Positions 15,046 to 23,371 are shown, numbered from the stretch's first letter. The stretch: DNA of 47,249 nt from DASPGX01 sp035620375 (GCA_035620375.1 DASPGX010000024.1:1-47249), one strand, 5' to 3'. Numbers and translations: made by a program. The notes: a model not told the origin generated them from the letters alone.

Positions 15046-15595
15046 GGCCGAACCTCCTGCGCAGGAATTGCAGCGTCGGGCCGGGAACGAACGGCATGAT
15101 TGCGTCCTCCCACCGCTCCATCCCGATGAATCCGCGGATGAGCGAGGAGCTGGTGTACAGCTCGTCGTTCAGCGGCGGACTGACGTACCACGTCTCGGGT
15201 TCGGGAATACCGAACTGCCCGCAAAGCTTGGCGTTGGCGTGCTGGAGCGTCTGCTCGTACTGCAGGTCGCTGCCGTTGCGCAGTCCGCGGACGATGTACC
15301 GTGCACCGACGCGGTGCGCGTAGGTGACCGTGAACTCCCTCGGAGGCAATACGGTGACGGTCAACAGCGGGAACTTCCCGCCGCCCATGCCGGCGCCCTT
15401 GCACCGGAATTCGTCAAACCAGCGGAACACGTCCACGCGCTCCACGGGAGTGAGGAACGGTGTCTTGTCCGCATTGGACGCAATGACCACGTGCACCCGG
15501 TCGAACAGCTCCAGGGCGCGTTCCAGGGTGTGGATGTGCCCGTTGTGTACCGGGTCAAAGGAACCCGGATACACCGCGATGCGTTCTTGCACCAT
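15020..15595 (-). CDS. coaD: Phosphopantetheine adenylyltransferase, 191 aa
   Basis: Makes dephospho-CoA from phosphopantetheine and ATP. The N-terminal AVYPGSFDPVHNGHI contains the nucleotidyl-transferase HxGH motif (HNGH). RYIVRGLRNGSDLQYE is the conserved substrate-binding region, and YTSSSLIR corresponds to the ISSSxVR motif. It is ~30 residues longer than the usual ~160, mostly from a Gly-rich insert (CKGAGMGGGKFPLLTV) after the first motif region. ATG at 15593-15595 has AAGGAG six bases upstream. It is divergent from ddl and cotranscribed with the HD gene. Confidence 0.93.
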   Translation of the reverse strand: MVQERIAVYPGSFDPVHNGHIHTLERALELFDRVHVVIASNADKTPFLTPVERVDVFRWFDEFRCKGAGMGGGKFPLLTVTVLPPREFTVTYAHRVGARYIVRGLRNGSDLQYEQTLQHANAKLCGQFGIPEPETWYVSPPLNDELYTSSSLIRGFIGMERWEDAIMPFVPGPTLQFLRRRFGRADTTAVR

Positions 15596-15629
15596 CTGTT
15601 TCTCCTTGGATGGGAAATGACGATTAAAT

Positions 15630-15658
15630 ATTATACAATATAATATATGTAGGAGCAA
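15630..15658 (-). promoter_or_regulatory. Promoter of coaD
   Basis: TTGCTC (15653-15658), 17 bases, TATAAT (15630-15635) on the minus strand. Confidence 0.8.
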
Positions 15659-15684
15659 GTTCTGGTGCGGCAACGCCGGACTGG

Positions 15685-15690
15685 TAGGAT
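15685..15690 (+). promoter_or_regulatory. -10 box of ddl, leaderless start
   Basis: TAGGAT ends seven bases before the ATG at 15698; no SD. Confidence 0.55.
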
Positions 15691-15697
15691 GACACTC

Positions 15698-16684
15698 ATG
15701 AAACGGGCACTCCATGTGGCGGTCCTGATGGGCGGCAAGTCCGCGGAACACGAGGTTTCGTTGCGCTCGGCCACCAACGTCATCGCGGGCATCCGGCGCC
15801 TGGGTCACCGGGTTACCGCGATTACGGTTCCCAAGAGCGGCCGTATCTCTTCCGCGCATCTTCACGTGCTCTTCGGGCGCTCCGTGGACGTCGTGTTTCC
15901 GCTCATCCACGGTCCCTTCGGCGAGGACGGCACCGTGCAGGGCATGCTCAAGCTTGCGGACAAGCCCTATGTCGGCCCCGACGTCCTTGGCTCTGCGGTC
16001 GGCATGGACAAGGAAACGGCCAAGCGTCTGATGGCGGATGCGGGAATCCCCGTTGCGCCGTTCGTGGTTCTCCGCAAGGGTGAGCGGCATCCGTCGTTCA
16101 CGGCGCTCATATCGCGGTTGGGCAGTCCGGTGTTCATCAAGCCCTCCGCGCTGGGCTCTTCGGTCGGCGTGCACAAGGTTTCCGGCGCCAAGGAGTTGCG
16201 TCGTGCCCTCAACGACGCCTTCCTGTACGACCATAAGGTGCTGGCGGAGGCGTGCATCGCGGGACGGGAGCTGGAGTGCTCGGTACTCGGCAACGAGCGG
16301 TTGGAAGCATCCGTACCGGGTGAAGTCGTTCCCCGGCACGACTTCTATTCGTATGCGGCGAAGTACGTCGACCCCGACGGCGCCGCGCTCGTCATCCCGG
16401 CACGCTTGACTGCATCGCAGCGGCGTCGGGTGTGTGAGACGGCGATTGCCGCTTGCCGTGCATTGTCGTGCGAGGGCATGGCCCGCGTGGATTTCTTCCT
16501 GACGCCGGCGGGGAAGCTCTACGTGAACGAGGTGAACACGATTCCCGGATTCACCGACATCAGCATGTATCCCAAGCTTTGGGCGGCCAGCGGTTTGCCG
16601 TATGATACCCTTATCCGGCGGCTGTTGGAGCTTGCCGTTGCCCGGCACCGTCGTGATGCGAACCTGAAGACGTCATATGTTTAA
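15698..16684 (+). CDS. ddl: D-alanine--D-alanine ligase, 328 aa
   Basis: ATP-grasp enzyme making D-Ala-D-Ala for the stem peptide. Features are LMGGKSAEHEVSLRSA at the N-terminus, PLIHGPFGEDGTVQGML, KPSALGSSVGVHKV, the EVVPRHDFYSYAAKY loop with the catalytic Tyr region, and NEVNTIPGFTDISMYP with the metal and D-Ala-binding residues. Normal length. ATG at 15698 is chosen because a -10 box ends seven bases before it. murE begins 8 bases before this stop codon, so the two are cotranscribed. Confidence 0.96.
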   Translation: MKRALHVAVLMGGKSAEHEVSLRSATNVIAGIRRLGHRVTAITVPKSGRISSAHLHVLFGRSVDVVFPLIHGPFGEDGTVQGMLKLADKPYVGPDVLGSAVGMDKETAKRLMADAGIPVAPFVVLRKGERHPSFTALISRLGSPVFIKPSALGSSVGVHKVSGAKELRRALNDAFLYDHKVLAEACIAGRELECSVLGNERLEASVPGEVVPRHDFYSYAAKYVDPDGAALVIPARLTASQRRRVCETAIAACRALSCEGMARVDFFLTPAGKLYVNEVNTIPGFTDISMYPKLWAASGLPYDTLIRRLLELAVARHRRDANLKTSYV

Positions 16685-17957
16685 CGAAGGAATCCTTGAT
16701 GCAACGCTGAAGCTCATCAAGCGCTTTATCCCCAAGCGCCTCTTCGATTTGGGGGCGCGGGTATATCATCCGCTCCTGGCGTGGTCGGGAGCGCTGGTGT
16801 ACGGTTTTCCGTCGCGCAAACTCACCGTCATCGGCGTAACCGGTACCAAAGGGAAGAGCACGGTCGTCTATCTGACCGCCCTGCTGCTGGAGCGTGCGGG
16901 CCATCCGACGGCCTCGGTGGGCTCGCTCGGATATTCCATCCGTGATGAGCGCTGGCCGAACCTGCTCAAGAACACCATGCCCGGCCGCTGGCGCCTGCAG
17001 AAGTTCATCAAACGCGCGGTGAACGCGGGGTGCACGCATCTGGTGATGGAGGTTCCGAGCGAAGGCATTGCGCAGAGGCGCCATCTGGGCGTGCGTTTTG
17101 ACGGCGCGGTCTTCACCGGACTGCACCGCGAGCACCTGGAGGCGCACGGTTCGTATGAGGCGTACCGCGATGCCAAGGAAGAATTGTTCCGGATAACCAA
17201 AGGCATTCATGTCATTAACGCGGACGACGGCGAGGCGCAGCGGTTCGGCTCGCACCCCGCGGGCAAGCGCATTTTTTACGGCATTCACGGCGGGGAGTTG
17301 CGTGCGACCGATGTGCAGGTGGGAATGCGTGGTTCGTCGTTCACGGTGTACGGACAGGAATTCCGGATACACCTGGGCGGGCGGTTCAACGTGCTCAATG
17401 CGCTTGCCGCGCTTTCGGCGGCGGCGATGTACGGCGTGGACCTGCCCACCGCAAGACCGATTTTGGAGGATGTGAAGGGAATCCCCGGCCGGATGCAGTG
17501 GGTACAGACGGAGCCGTTCGGCGTCGTCGTCGACTACGCGCACACGCCCGATTCCCTCAAAGCCGTGTACGAAGCGCTCAAGCCGGACGCCAGGCGGCTG
17601 TTGTGCGTGCTCGGCGCCGCCGGCGGGGGGCGCGATAAATGGAAGCGCAAGGAGTTCGGCGCGCTTGCCGAGCAGTATTGTGATGCCATCTATCTGACGG
17701 ACGAAGACCCGTATGATGAAAACCCCGGCCGGATTCTGGAGGACATCGCTTCGGGCGTCACGGGGCCGGGGCAGAAGAAAGTTGAGCGTGTTCTTGACCG
17801 CAGGCAGGCCATCGGCAACGCCTTGGCGGATGCCAAAGAAGGCGATATCGTCGTCATCACGGGCAAGGGCTCGGAGACCAGTATCGCCGTGGCCGGAGGC
17901 AAGCGTGTTCCCTGGTCGGACGAGAACGTCGTCAAGGAACTTTTGGAAGGAAGGTAG
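16677..17957 (+). CDS. murE: MurE-type UDP-MurNAc-tripeptide ligase lacking the N-terminal UDP-binding domain, 426 aa
   Basis: Mur ligase with P-loop GVTGTKGKST at about residues 53-62, HLGGRFNVLNALAALSA in the central domain, VVDYAHTPDSL and VLGAAGGGRDKWKR. The usual ~100-residue N-terminal domain that holds the UDP end of the substrate is reduced to ~50 residues with two hydrophobic helices. Where DAP-adding enzymes carry DNPR, this protein reads DEDPYDENP, so the added amino acid (DAP, Lys or other) cannot be read off. It overlaps ddl by 8 bases. murF, murC and murD are not in the window. Confidence 0.85.
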   Translation: MFNEGILDATLKLIKRFIPKRLFDLGARVYHPLLAWSGALVYGFPSRKLTVIGVTGTKGKSTVVYLTALLLERAGHPTASVGSLGYSIRDERWPNLLKNTMPGRWRLQKFIKRAVNAGCTHLVMEVPSEGIAQRRHLGVRFDGAVFTGLHREHLEAHGSYEAYRDAKEELFRITKGIHVINADDGEAQRFGSHPAGKRIFYGIHGGELRATDVQVGMRGSSFTVYGQEFRIHLGGRFNVLNALAALSAAAMYGVDLPTARPILEDVKGIPGRMQWVQTEPFGVVVDYAHTPDSLKAVYEALKPDARRLLCVLGAAGGGRDKWKRKEFGALAEQYCDAIYLTDEDPYDENPGRILEDIASGVTGPGQKKVERVLDRRQAIGNALADAKEGDIVVITGKGSETSIAVAGGKRVPWSDENVVKELLEGR

Positions 17958-17960
17958 CCG

Positions 17961-18173
17961 TTGCTGACGGGAATCGTACTCTACGCGTTGTCCTGGGGCG
18001 TGTTCTGGCTGGCTCCCCGGTGCATGGACCGGATGCAGGAGGCCATGACACAGGGAAGGACCCATGCGGCGTCCACGCTTGCCTGGGCGGTGCTCGGCCT
18101 GTTCGCCTGTCTTGCCGGCGGAGGCCTGCATATCTGCGGCATTGTGCTTATCATCAAGGCGCTGTTCTTCTGA
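17961..18173 (+). CDS. Small two-helix membrane protein, 70 aa
   Basis: TTG start three bases after the murE stop, with GGAAGG six bases upstream. Two hydrophobic helices (GIVLYALSWGVFWLAP and WAVLGLFACLAGGGLHICGI) are joined by a short basic loop. It lies at the end of the ddl-murE unit and is followed by a terminator. No family is recognised. The weak start codon keeps confidence moderate. Confidence 0.6.
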   Translation: MLTGIVLYALSWGVFWLAPRCMDRMQEAMTQGRTHAASTLAWAVLGLFACLAGGGLHICGIVLIIKALFF

Positions 18174-18177
18174 CCCG

Positions 18178-18206
18178 GTCCCCGCACATGGCGGGGACTT
18201 TGTTTT
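18178..18206 (+). terminator. Terminator of the ddl-murE unit
   Basis: GTCCCCGC/GCGGGGAC stem with a 5-base loop, followed by TTTGTTTT. Confidence 0.85.
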
Positions 18207-18272
18207 CCACAGGCATACTTTCCGGGTTGCGGTATGATGGGCGCCCCGCTCTTTTTCCAACAGAGGTGAACC

Positions 18273-19145
18273 GTGTCCAAGGGATTTCCGGCCATCCATG
18301 CCGACGTACACCGGACGCCCAACGGCGTGCCGTACTTGAAGCGTCCGGGCGTTGTGCTCATCATGCGGCCGGACGTAAACCTGGACGGCGTCCAGGAATT
18401 TCTTGAGGGGTTCGATGCCGACCTCGGGTTCTCGGACTACCTGAACGACCCGGTGGAACTCGGACCCGCCGAGAAGCTCTGCAAGTTCTGCGGGCAGCTC
18501 TGCTACCTGAGTTTCGGGCCCAGGCGCACGATGAACGAGCACGTGGACCGGTACTTCGACAACATCATGAAGTCCGGCCACGGTTCGGTGCTGGAACACG
18601 CGTACTATTCGTTCGTGTTTTACGGCATTTCCCGGAGCGTCACGCACGAGATGGTCCGTCACCGCGCGGGTTTCGGGTTTTCGCAGGTGTCCCAGCGGTA
18701 CGTGGACGGTTCCCGTCTCCGGTTCTGCCTCAAGCCCGAGTACCAGCAGACTCCAGGACTCGTCGCGCTCGCCGAAACCCGGTTTGAGCGGGCGGCCCGC
18801 GAATACGACGAAGACGCCGAGCGGTTCCTGGCGATGCAGGAGGAGGGCGCCGGACTGATGCACGGCGACGCCCGTACGGACCGCCGCAAGAAGGTCCAGC
18901 AGGCGGCCCGCGAGTTCCTGCCCAATGCGGCCGAAGCACCCATCGTCGTGACGGGCAACGTACGGTCGTGGCGCCATTTCACGGAGATGCGTGCGAGTGA
19001 ACACTCGGACGTCTCCATCCGTGCCGCGGCGATGCGCGCGTTCACGATTCTTCAGGGGGAAGCGCCCGTCCTTTTCGGCGACTACCGCAAGGTTGCGGTC
19101 AGTGACGGCACCGAGGCCGTCGTAACCGACTTCCACAAGGTGTAG
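18273..19145 (+). CDS. thyX: Flavin-dependent thymidylate synthase, 290 aa
   Basis: Methylates dUMP to dTMP with FAD, NADPH and methylene-tetrahydrofolate. GHGSVLEHAYYSF and MVRHRAGFGFSQVSQRY carry the ThyX signature. The spacing is RHR-8-Ser if Ser of QRY is used, one residue longer than the textbook RHRX7S. FLPNAAEAPIVVTGN and WRHFTEMRAS match the C-terminal half. At 290 aa it is longer than the common 220-250 type. GTG at 18273 has an AGAGGTGA SD. A -10 box TATGAT lies at 18233-18238 with no clear -35. The dCMP deaminase-like gene at 22643 could supply dUMP. Confidence 0.92.
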   Translation: MSKGFPAIHADVHRTPNGVPYLKRPGVVLIMRPDVNLDGVQEFLEGFDADLGFSDYLNDPVELGPAEKLCKFCGQLCYLSFGPRRTMNEHVDRYFDNIMKSGHGSVLEHAYYSFVFYGISRSVTHEMVRHRAGFGFSQVSQRYVDGSRLRFCLKPEYQQTPGLVALAETRFERAAREYDEDAERFLAMQEEGAGLMHGDARTDRRKKVQQAAREFLPNAAEAPIVVTGNVRSWRHFTEMRASEHSDVSIRAAAMRAFTILQGEAPVLFGDYRKVAVSDGTEAVVTDFHKV

Positions 19146-19151
19146 ATTCCG

Positions 19152-19190
19152 CCCCGTTCCTTGCCAGGAACGGGGTTTTCGCTTTTCTCC
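19152..19190 (+). terminator. Terminator of thyX
   Basis: CCCCGTTCC/GGAACGGGG stem with a 6-base loop, followed by TTTTCGCTTTT. Confidence 0.85.
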
Positions 19191-19229
19191 CCGTGAAAAG
19201 CGTCCCGAGTACCCGTGCGAGGGATTACC

Positions 19230-19258
19230 TTGTCAATGAGCGGTTCGGGTGTTATCGT
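19230..19258 (+). promoter_or_regulatory. Promoter of the gene at 19293
   Basis: TTGTCA (19230-19235), 17 bases, TATCGT (19253-19258). Confidence 0.5.
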
Positions 19259-19292
19259 TGCCTCGGCAAAAGCTCTTTGATGGAGGTCCTGC

Positions 19293-19814
19293 TTGAGCCG
19301 AAAACGGAAACCCACGGTCCGTCTCGTCGTCGTTTTTGATGCCGGATTGCCGAAGCTCTGGCCGTGCGCGCCGGGGTGCAAGACGAACGAGCATCATCTC
19401 TGTAAGCACCGTTTTCCCGAGGGCGTGAAGGTCGTCACCCATACCAAGCACCTGGAGCGACCGGGCCTGTCCGATTTGCACATCATCCGGCACGTGTTCC
19501 GGATGATGGGCTGGCGCATGTCCGGCGTGACCGACAGCACGCGCTGGGTCATTTTCACCGCCGACGGCGGCTTCTGGAAAGAAGCGCGCCATCACTACCG
19601 GAGCCTGAACGGCCATGCGCCCAGGCCGCCGCTCACGTTCGTGGACAAGAGCGGCGGGAACCGCGGCCGCGTCCGGGCGGATCTGGACGGGCGTACCGCG
19701 GAGCTGGACATCTACTATCTGCCCTACGAGAAACGACGGGGGACGCAGCGCGACATGCATCTGCGCAAGGCCGCCAAGCTCGCCGGACGGCTGCTCACCG
19801 AGATTCCGGTCTGA
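19293..19814 (+). CDS. PIN-like (DUF5615-type) protein, tentative, 173 aa
   Basis: TTG start with GGAGG six bases upstream. The order of motifs VVFDAGLPKLW, LSDLHIIRHVFRMMGW and WVIFTADGGFW resembles PIN-like nucleases, in which three acidic residues (DxxLP, SD, TxDxxF) form the metal site. A Cys/His-rich segment (CAPGCKTNEHHLCKH) after the first motif could bind zinc and is unusual for that fold. The C-terminal part is basic. The family call is inference from motif order; a zinc-binding protein of another fold is possible. It is a single-gene unit ended by a hairpin at 19845. Confidence 0.6.
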   Translation: MSRKRKPTVRLVVVFDAGLPKLWPCAPGCKTNEHHLCKHRFPEGVKVVTHTKHLERPGLSDLHIIRHVFRMMGWRMSGVTDSTRWVIFTADGGFWKEARHHYRSLNGHAPRPPLTFVDKSGGNRGRVRADLDGRTAELDIYYLPYEKRRGTQRDMHLRKAAKLAGRLLTEIPV

Positions 19815-19844
19815 CCGGAATCGCGGTCCCGGAATCATGCGACC

Positions 19845-19878
19845 GCGTCCCGTACCCTCAGCAGGTGCGGGACGCTTT
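19845..19878 (+). terminator. Terminator of the gene at 19293
   Basis: GCGTCCCG (19845-19852) pairs with CGGGACGC (19868-19875), followed by TTT; the loop is long at 15 bases. Confidence 0.5.
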
Positions 19879-19898
19879 CATCCTCCATCGCCGCTTTC

Positions 19899-20354
19899 AT
19901 GGAATCATTTACCTCGCTACTCGCATCCGCTAAGCCCAAAGAGCCGCATGCGCCGGTGAATTTCTGGGTCCTCATCATTCTGTCCCTGGTATGCATGGTC
20001 GCGGCAATCCGCTTCCTGGGGGAGTCCGGACCTGCTGACGCTCCGGTGGCATCCGGAACGCCTTCCGAGCGCGCCGCCCGGGTGTATACCGTTACGTACA
20101 AATTCGGCGTTTTCAGTCCCACGAACCTCCGCATCCACGCCGGTGATACCGTGACGTTCCGGAACGAGGGTCCGCGGTCGGTCCGTATTGCCGGCACGCT
20201 CAATCCGCGGACGGGCCGTCCCGAATTCGACAGTAACGGGCCGGTGCCCGTCGGCAGTTCGTTCGCGTTCACATTCGCCGAAGGCGGCGTTTTCGCGTAT
20301 CATAACAGTGAGAACGAACAGGAGGCGGGCGTCATCATCGTCCGCGCTCCCTGA
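19899..20354 (+). CDS. Membrane-anchored cupredoxin-like protein, 151 aa
   Basis: One N-terminal helix (FWVLIILSLVCMVAAIRFL) anchors an extracytoplasmic domain whose strands read FGVFSPTNLRIHAGDTVTFRNEG and SFAFTFAEGGVFAYHNSENEQEAGVIIV. This is the cupredoxin pattern of a beta-sandwich entered through a GDTVTF strand. The His...Cys...His copper site is not complete: only H in AYHNSE is placed where a ligand would be, and no Cys follows, so copper binding is doubtful. No SD. It is followed after 5 bases by the presenilin-like gene, so the two are probably cotranscribed. Confidence 0.75.
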   Translation: MESFTSLLASAKPKEPHAPVNFWVLIILSLVCMVAAIRFLGESGPADAPVASGTPSERAARVYTVTYKFGVFSPTNLRIHAGDTVTFRNEGPRSVRIAGTLNPRTGRPEFDSNGPVPVGSSFAFTFAEGGVFAYHNSENEQEAGVIIVRAP

Positions 20355-20359
20355 TACGG

Positions 20360-21235
20360 GTGGCGCAACGGACATCCCTTTTTATCACCGAACTGTTCCT
20401 GTATGCCGCGACGGTCGCGGTCGGCATTTGGGTGGCGTTCCGTCACCTGACGCTCAAGCTTCCCACGGTAATCCAGCCCATTGAACCGACGCCGGAGAAT
20501 ATCCTCATATTCGGCGTCGTGCTTATCGGGTTCACCGTCCTTATCGTCCGGACGGCTCGCCTGGGCGGCTGGTCCCTGCATGTGGCGATGGCGCTTGCGG
20601 TTCTGGTGGGTGCGCAGTACGTGGCGTCCGGATTCCTGCCGCCCCCGTGGCATACGGTGTTCGGCGCGGTACTCGCGGTGGCGCCGCTGCTGTCGCGCTC
20701 GCAATACGCGCGTGCATGGCGGTTCGTTTCCCGTTTCGCACCGCCCCTGCTCCTGCATAATCTGGCGATGGTCGTCGCCATCGCCGGCGTCAGCGCGCTT
20801 CTGGGCAGCAGCCTGACGCCCAACGGGGCGGTCATCATGCTTGCCGCGCTTTCGGTTTACGACATCATCGCGGTGTACCGGACGCGGCACATGGTCGCCA
20901 TTGCCGAGCGCATGATGATTTCCGGTGCCGTATTCGGGTTCCTGGTTCCCGTGCGGTTTTCCCACCTGTTCGATACCGGCGAGCAGGCAGGGGACATGGA
21001 TCGCGTGATGATACTGGGTTCCGGTGACATCGGCCTTCCGCTGGTTCTGGCGTCTTCCGTCGTTTCCACGTCCGTTCCTTCGGCCGCGCTCATCGGCGCA
21101 TTCTCGCTCGCGGGCCTCGGTCTGACGCACTGGCTGTTCATGAGCCAGCGCGAGGCGATGCCGATGGCGGCCTTGCCACCGGTCGCGATGATGTCCATTC
21201 TGGGGTACCTGGCGGCCATTCTTATCGGACTATGA
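20360..21235 (+). CDS. Presenilin/signal-peptide-peptidase-like intramembrane aspartyl protease, 291 aa
   Basis: GTG start five bases after the previous stop. A nine-helix-like polytopic protein with the two catalytic motifs of GxGD proteases: VYDIIAVYR (YD in one helix) and ILGSGDIGLP (GxGD in the next). ALPPVAMMSIL stands where the PAL motif occurs. This matches bacterial and archaeal presenilin homologues (COG3389 type), which cut substrates within the membrane. The substrate is unknown. The adjacent beta-CASP gene overlaps its stop (ATGA). Confidence 0.8.
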   Translation: MAQRTSLFITELFLYAATVAVGIWVAFRHLTLKLPTVIQPIEPTPENILIFGVVLIGFTVLIVRTARLGGWSLHVAMALAVLVGAQYVASGFLPPPWHTVFGAVLAVAPLLSRSQYARAWRFVSRFAPPLLLHNLAMVVAIAGVSALLGSSLTPNGAVIMLAALSVYDIIAVYRTRHMVAIAERMMISGAVFGFLVPVRFSHLFDTGEQAGDMDRVMILGSGDIGLPLVLASSVVSTSVPSAALIGAFSLAGLGLTHWLFMSQREAMPMAALPPVAMMSILGYLAAILIGL

Positions 21236-22602
21236 AGATTACCTTTCACGGCGGGGCCAAGTCGGTTACCGGCTCCAACTATCTCTTTGAGGCCGGCGGT
21301 CTCCGCATCGTCGTGGACTGCGGAATGTTCCAGGGCTCCCGCTACAACGATGAGCTGAATTACGAACCGTTCCCGTACGATGCGAAGACGGTGGACTTCG
21401 TGTTTATCACGCACAGCCATGTGGACCACATGGGACGCCTGCCGAAGATGTACCGCGAAGGGTTCCGCGGCACGGTGTACGGCTCCGAGCCGACGCTGGG
21501 CATCATTGAAATCGCGCTCCCCGACACTCTGGGGCATATCGTGCGTGAGGCCGCCGAGGCATCCGTACCGCCGCTCTGGGACGACCAGGATATGGAGAAG
21601 GTCATTTCCCTGTTCAGGGGCGTCCGGTACCGCGAGCCGGTGAAGCTCAATGAGCAGGTGTCGTTCGAGCTCTACAATTCCTGCCACATTCTGGGTTCTT
21701 CCGTCGTGGTGTTCACGGTCTCCGAAGAAGGGCAGACCCGGAGAGTCGCGTTTTCGGGCGATATGGGAAACCCGCCGTCCATCCTGCTCAAGGATATCGA
21801 CTATCCCACCGGCCTGGACTACACGACGGTTGAGGCGGCATACGGGTCGCGTTTCCATGAGGCGCGCACGGCGCGCAGGGAAATGCTCCTGGACATTATC
21901 CGCCGCGGGCACAAGCTCGGCGGAACCATCATGGTGCCGTCGTTCGCCGTGGAGCGGACGCAGGAATTTCTGCTTGAACTGGACCACCTGTTTGAAGCCG
22001 GCGAGCTTCCCGATATGCCGGTGTTCGTGGATTCTCCTCTGGCCATCAATATCACGAACATGTACAGCCAGTTTTCGCGGTACTTCAACGAGCACGCCAC
22101 AAAACTTCTTTCAGACAGCGGCGGACTGTTCCAGTTCCCGTGGCTCCGGGTTACGCCGACCGTTGAAGAATCAAAGGCCATCAATACCGTGCCGGGACCG
22201 AAGATGGTTATCGCCGGTTCGGGAATGAGCACGGGTGGACGCATCCTGCATCATGAACGGCGGTATCTTCCGGATCCGGGCAGCACTATTCTGTTTATCG
22301 GGTATCAGGTGTCAGGCTCGCTCGGCCGGCGCATCCGCGACAAGGAGCCGGTCGTCCGCATCATGGGCGAGGACGTGCCGGTCAAATGCCACGTCTATTC
22401 TCTCGGCGCGTACTCCGCGCACGCCGACCAGGACGGCCTGGTGGAGTATTGCCGCAATGCGGGACAGGGAGGTACGCTGAAGCGGGTATTCGTCGTTCAG
22501 GGCGAGGACGAGGGCGTTACTGCGCTCGCTGGCCGCATCGCCAAGGAACTCGGGACCGAGGCGGTCATTCCGGAAGCGGGACAGACCATTGAGCTTTCAT
22601 GA
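21232..22602 (+). CDS. Metallo-beta-lactamase/beta-CASP RNA-processing hydrolase, 456 aa
   Basis: Zinc nuclease of the CPSF73/YSH1 class, which acts on RNA. The metal-binding motif ITHSHVDHMGR lies at about residues 59-69. SCHILGSSVVVF and FSGDMGNPP supply further ligands. The beta-CASP region reads VPSFAVERTQEFLLEL, and the last motifs are VIAGSGMSTGGR and SLGAYSAHADQ. Length is typical. It starts inside the stop of the presenilin-like gene. The exact substrate, or a purely regulatory role, cannot be told. Confidence 0.88.
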   Translation: MKITFHGGAKSVTGSNYLFEAGGLRIVVDCGMFQGSRYNDELNYEPFPYDAKTVDFVFITHSHVDHMGRLPKMYREGFRGTVYGSEPTLGIIEIALPDTLGHIVREAAEASVPPLWDDQDMEKVISLFRGVRYREPVKLNEQVSFELYNSCHILGSSVVVFTVSEEGQTRRVAFSGDMGNPPSILLKDIDYPTGLDYTTVEAAYGSRFHEARTARREMLLDIIRRGHKLGGTIMVPSFAVERTQEFLLELDHLFEAGELPDMPVFVDSPLAINITNMYSQFSRYFNEHATKLLSDSGGLFQFPWLRVTPTVEESKAINTVPGPKMVIAGSGMSTGGRILHHERRYLPDPGSTILFIGYQVSGSLGRRIRDKEPVVRIMGEDVPVKCHVYSLGAYSAHADQDGLVEYCRNAGQGGTLKRVFVVQGEDEGVTALAGRIAKELGTEAVIPEAGQTIELS

Positions 22603-22642
22603 TATTCGCGATACAAACCAAGATATAGAGGAGGGCTACGCC

Positions 22643-23044
22643 ATGAAACGGCAGACGCTGTCCCAAACACTGATGGGTTTCGCGGAGCTGCTCTCCGGGC
22701 GCAGTACATGCGCGCGTCTGCAGGTCGGCTGTATCATTACCTCGGCCGACGGTCAGCGCATCTACTCGTACGGCTATAACGGGAACGCGAGGAAGTTTCC
22801 CAACTCATGCGACAGCGACGAGCCCGGCAAGTGCGGATGCATCCATGCGGAGGCAAACGCGCTCATCAAAGTGGGGGTGGCGGACCCGACCAAGATTGTC
22901 TACTGCACGTGCATGCCCTGTAAGATGTGCGCCAAGATGATCGTCAACAGCGGTGCGAGTGCCGTATACTACAGGAACGCATACCGGCTGGCCGAGGGAC
23001 AGGCGGTGCTCCGCAGAGCCGGTATCCCGACGAAGCGGATATGA
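22643..23044 (+). CDS. Deoxycytidylate deaminase-type zinc deaminase, 133 aa
   Basis: CDA-fold deaminase with zinc site CGCIHAEANAL (His and catalytic Glu) and CTCMPCKMCAKMI (Pro-Cys-x-x-Cys). The extra Cys/His-rich segment before HAE (NSCDSDEPGKCGC) is as in dCMP deaminases. It probably converts dCMP to dUMP for ThyX. The start is ATG 22643 with GAGGAGGG upstream; the longer frame upstream has no support. Its stop overlaps the next ATG (ATGA). Confidence 0.85.
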   Translation: MKRQTLSQTLMGFAELLSGRSTCARLQVGCIITSADGQRIYSYGYNGNARKFPNSCDSDEPGKCGCIHAEANALIKVGVADPTKIVYCTCMPCKMCAKMIVNSGASAVYYRNAYRLAEGQAVLRRAGIPTKRI

Positions 23045-23364
23045 ACGGAATCTCGGACTACCAATCAATGAAGCTCGTGCTGGGCGATGTGTTCGGCCTG
23101 TCGCGGGACGGCTTTCATATTATTATCGCGTTCCTGGTGTTCCTGGCGGCCGCCAGGATGTTCCGCATCCGTCTGACCGGCTGGCACGCCCTTATCGCGC
23201 CGGTAGTCCTCGCGCTGGGTCTGGAGGCCAAGGACCTGTACGACAGCGTTTCATACGGCTTTTCTATATATCCGCTGGGGAACCTGCACGACGTGCTCAC
23301 CTCCGTGTTTCTGCCGCTGCTCACGGTTCTGTACGCCCGGTTATGGGAGCACCGGCCGGATTAG
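23041..23364 (+). CDS. Three-helix membrane protein, 107 aa
   Basis: Starts inside the deaminase stop codon (ATGA). Three hydrophobic segments (FHIIIAFLVFLAAARMF, WHALIAPVVLALGLEAKDL, TSVFLPLLTVLYARLW) are separated by short loops, one carrying an acidic/aromatic stretch (DLYDSVSYGFSIYPLGN). A very short N-terminus and polar C-terminus suggest a small integral membrane protein. No family is recognised. It is the last gene of the run before lon, which has its own promoter. Confidence 0.75.
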   Translation: MNGISDYQSMKLVLGDVFGLSRDGFHIIIAFLVFLAAARMFRIRLTGWHALIAPVVLALGLEAKDLYDSVSYGFSIYPLGNLHDVLTSVFLPLLTVLYARLWEHRPD

Positions 23365-23371
23365 CAGTATA

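Noticed and set aside
16611..19136. 841-aa minus-strand frame over murE and thyX
   Set aside because: Antisense to conserved genes, no recognisable domain; long only because of base composition.
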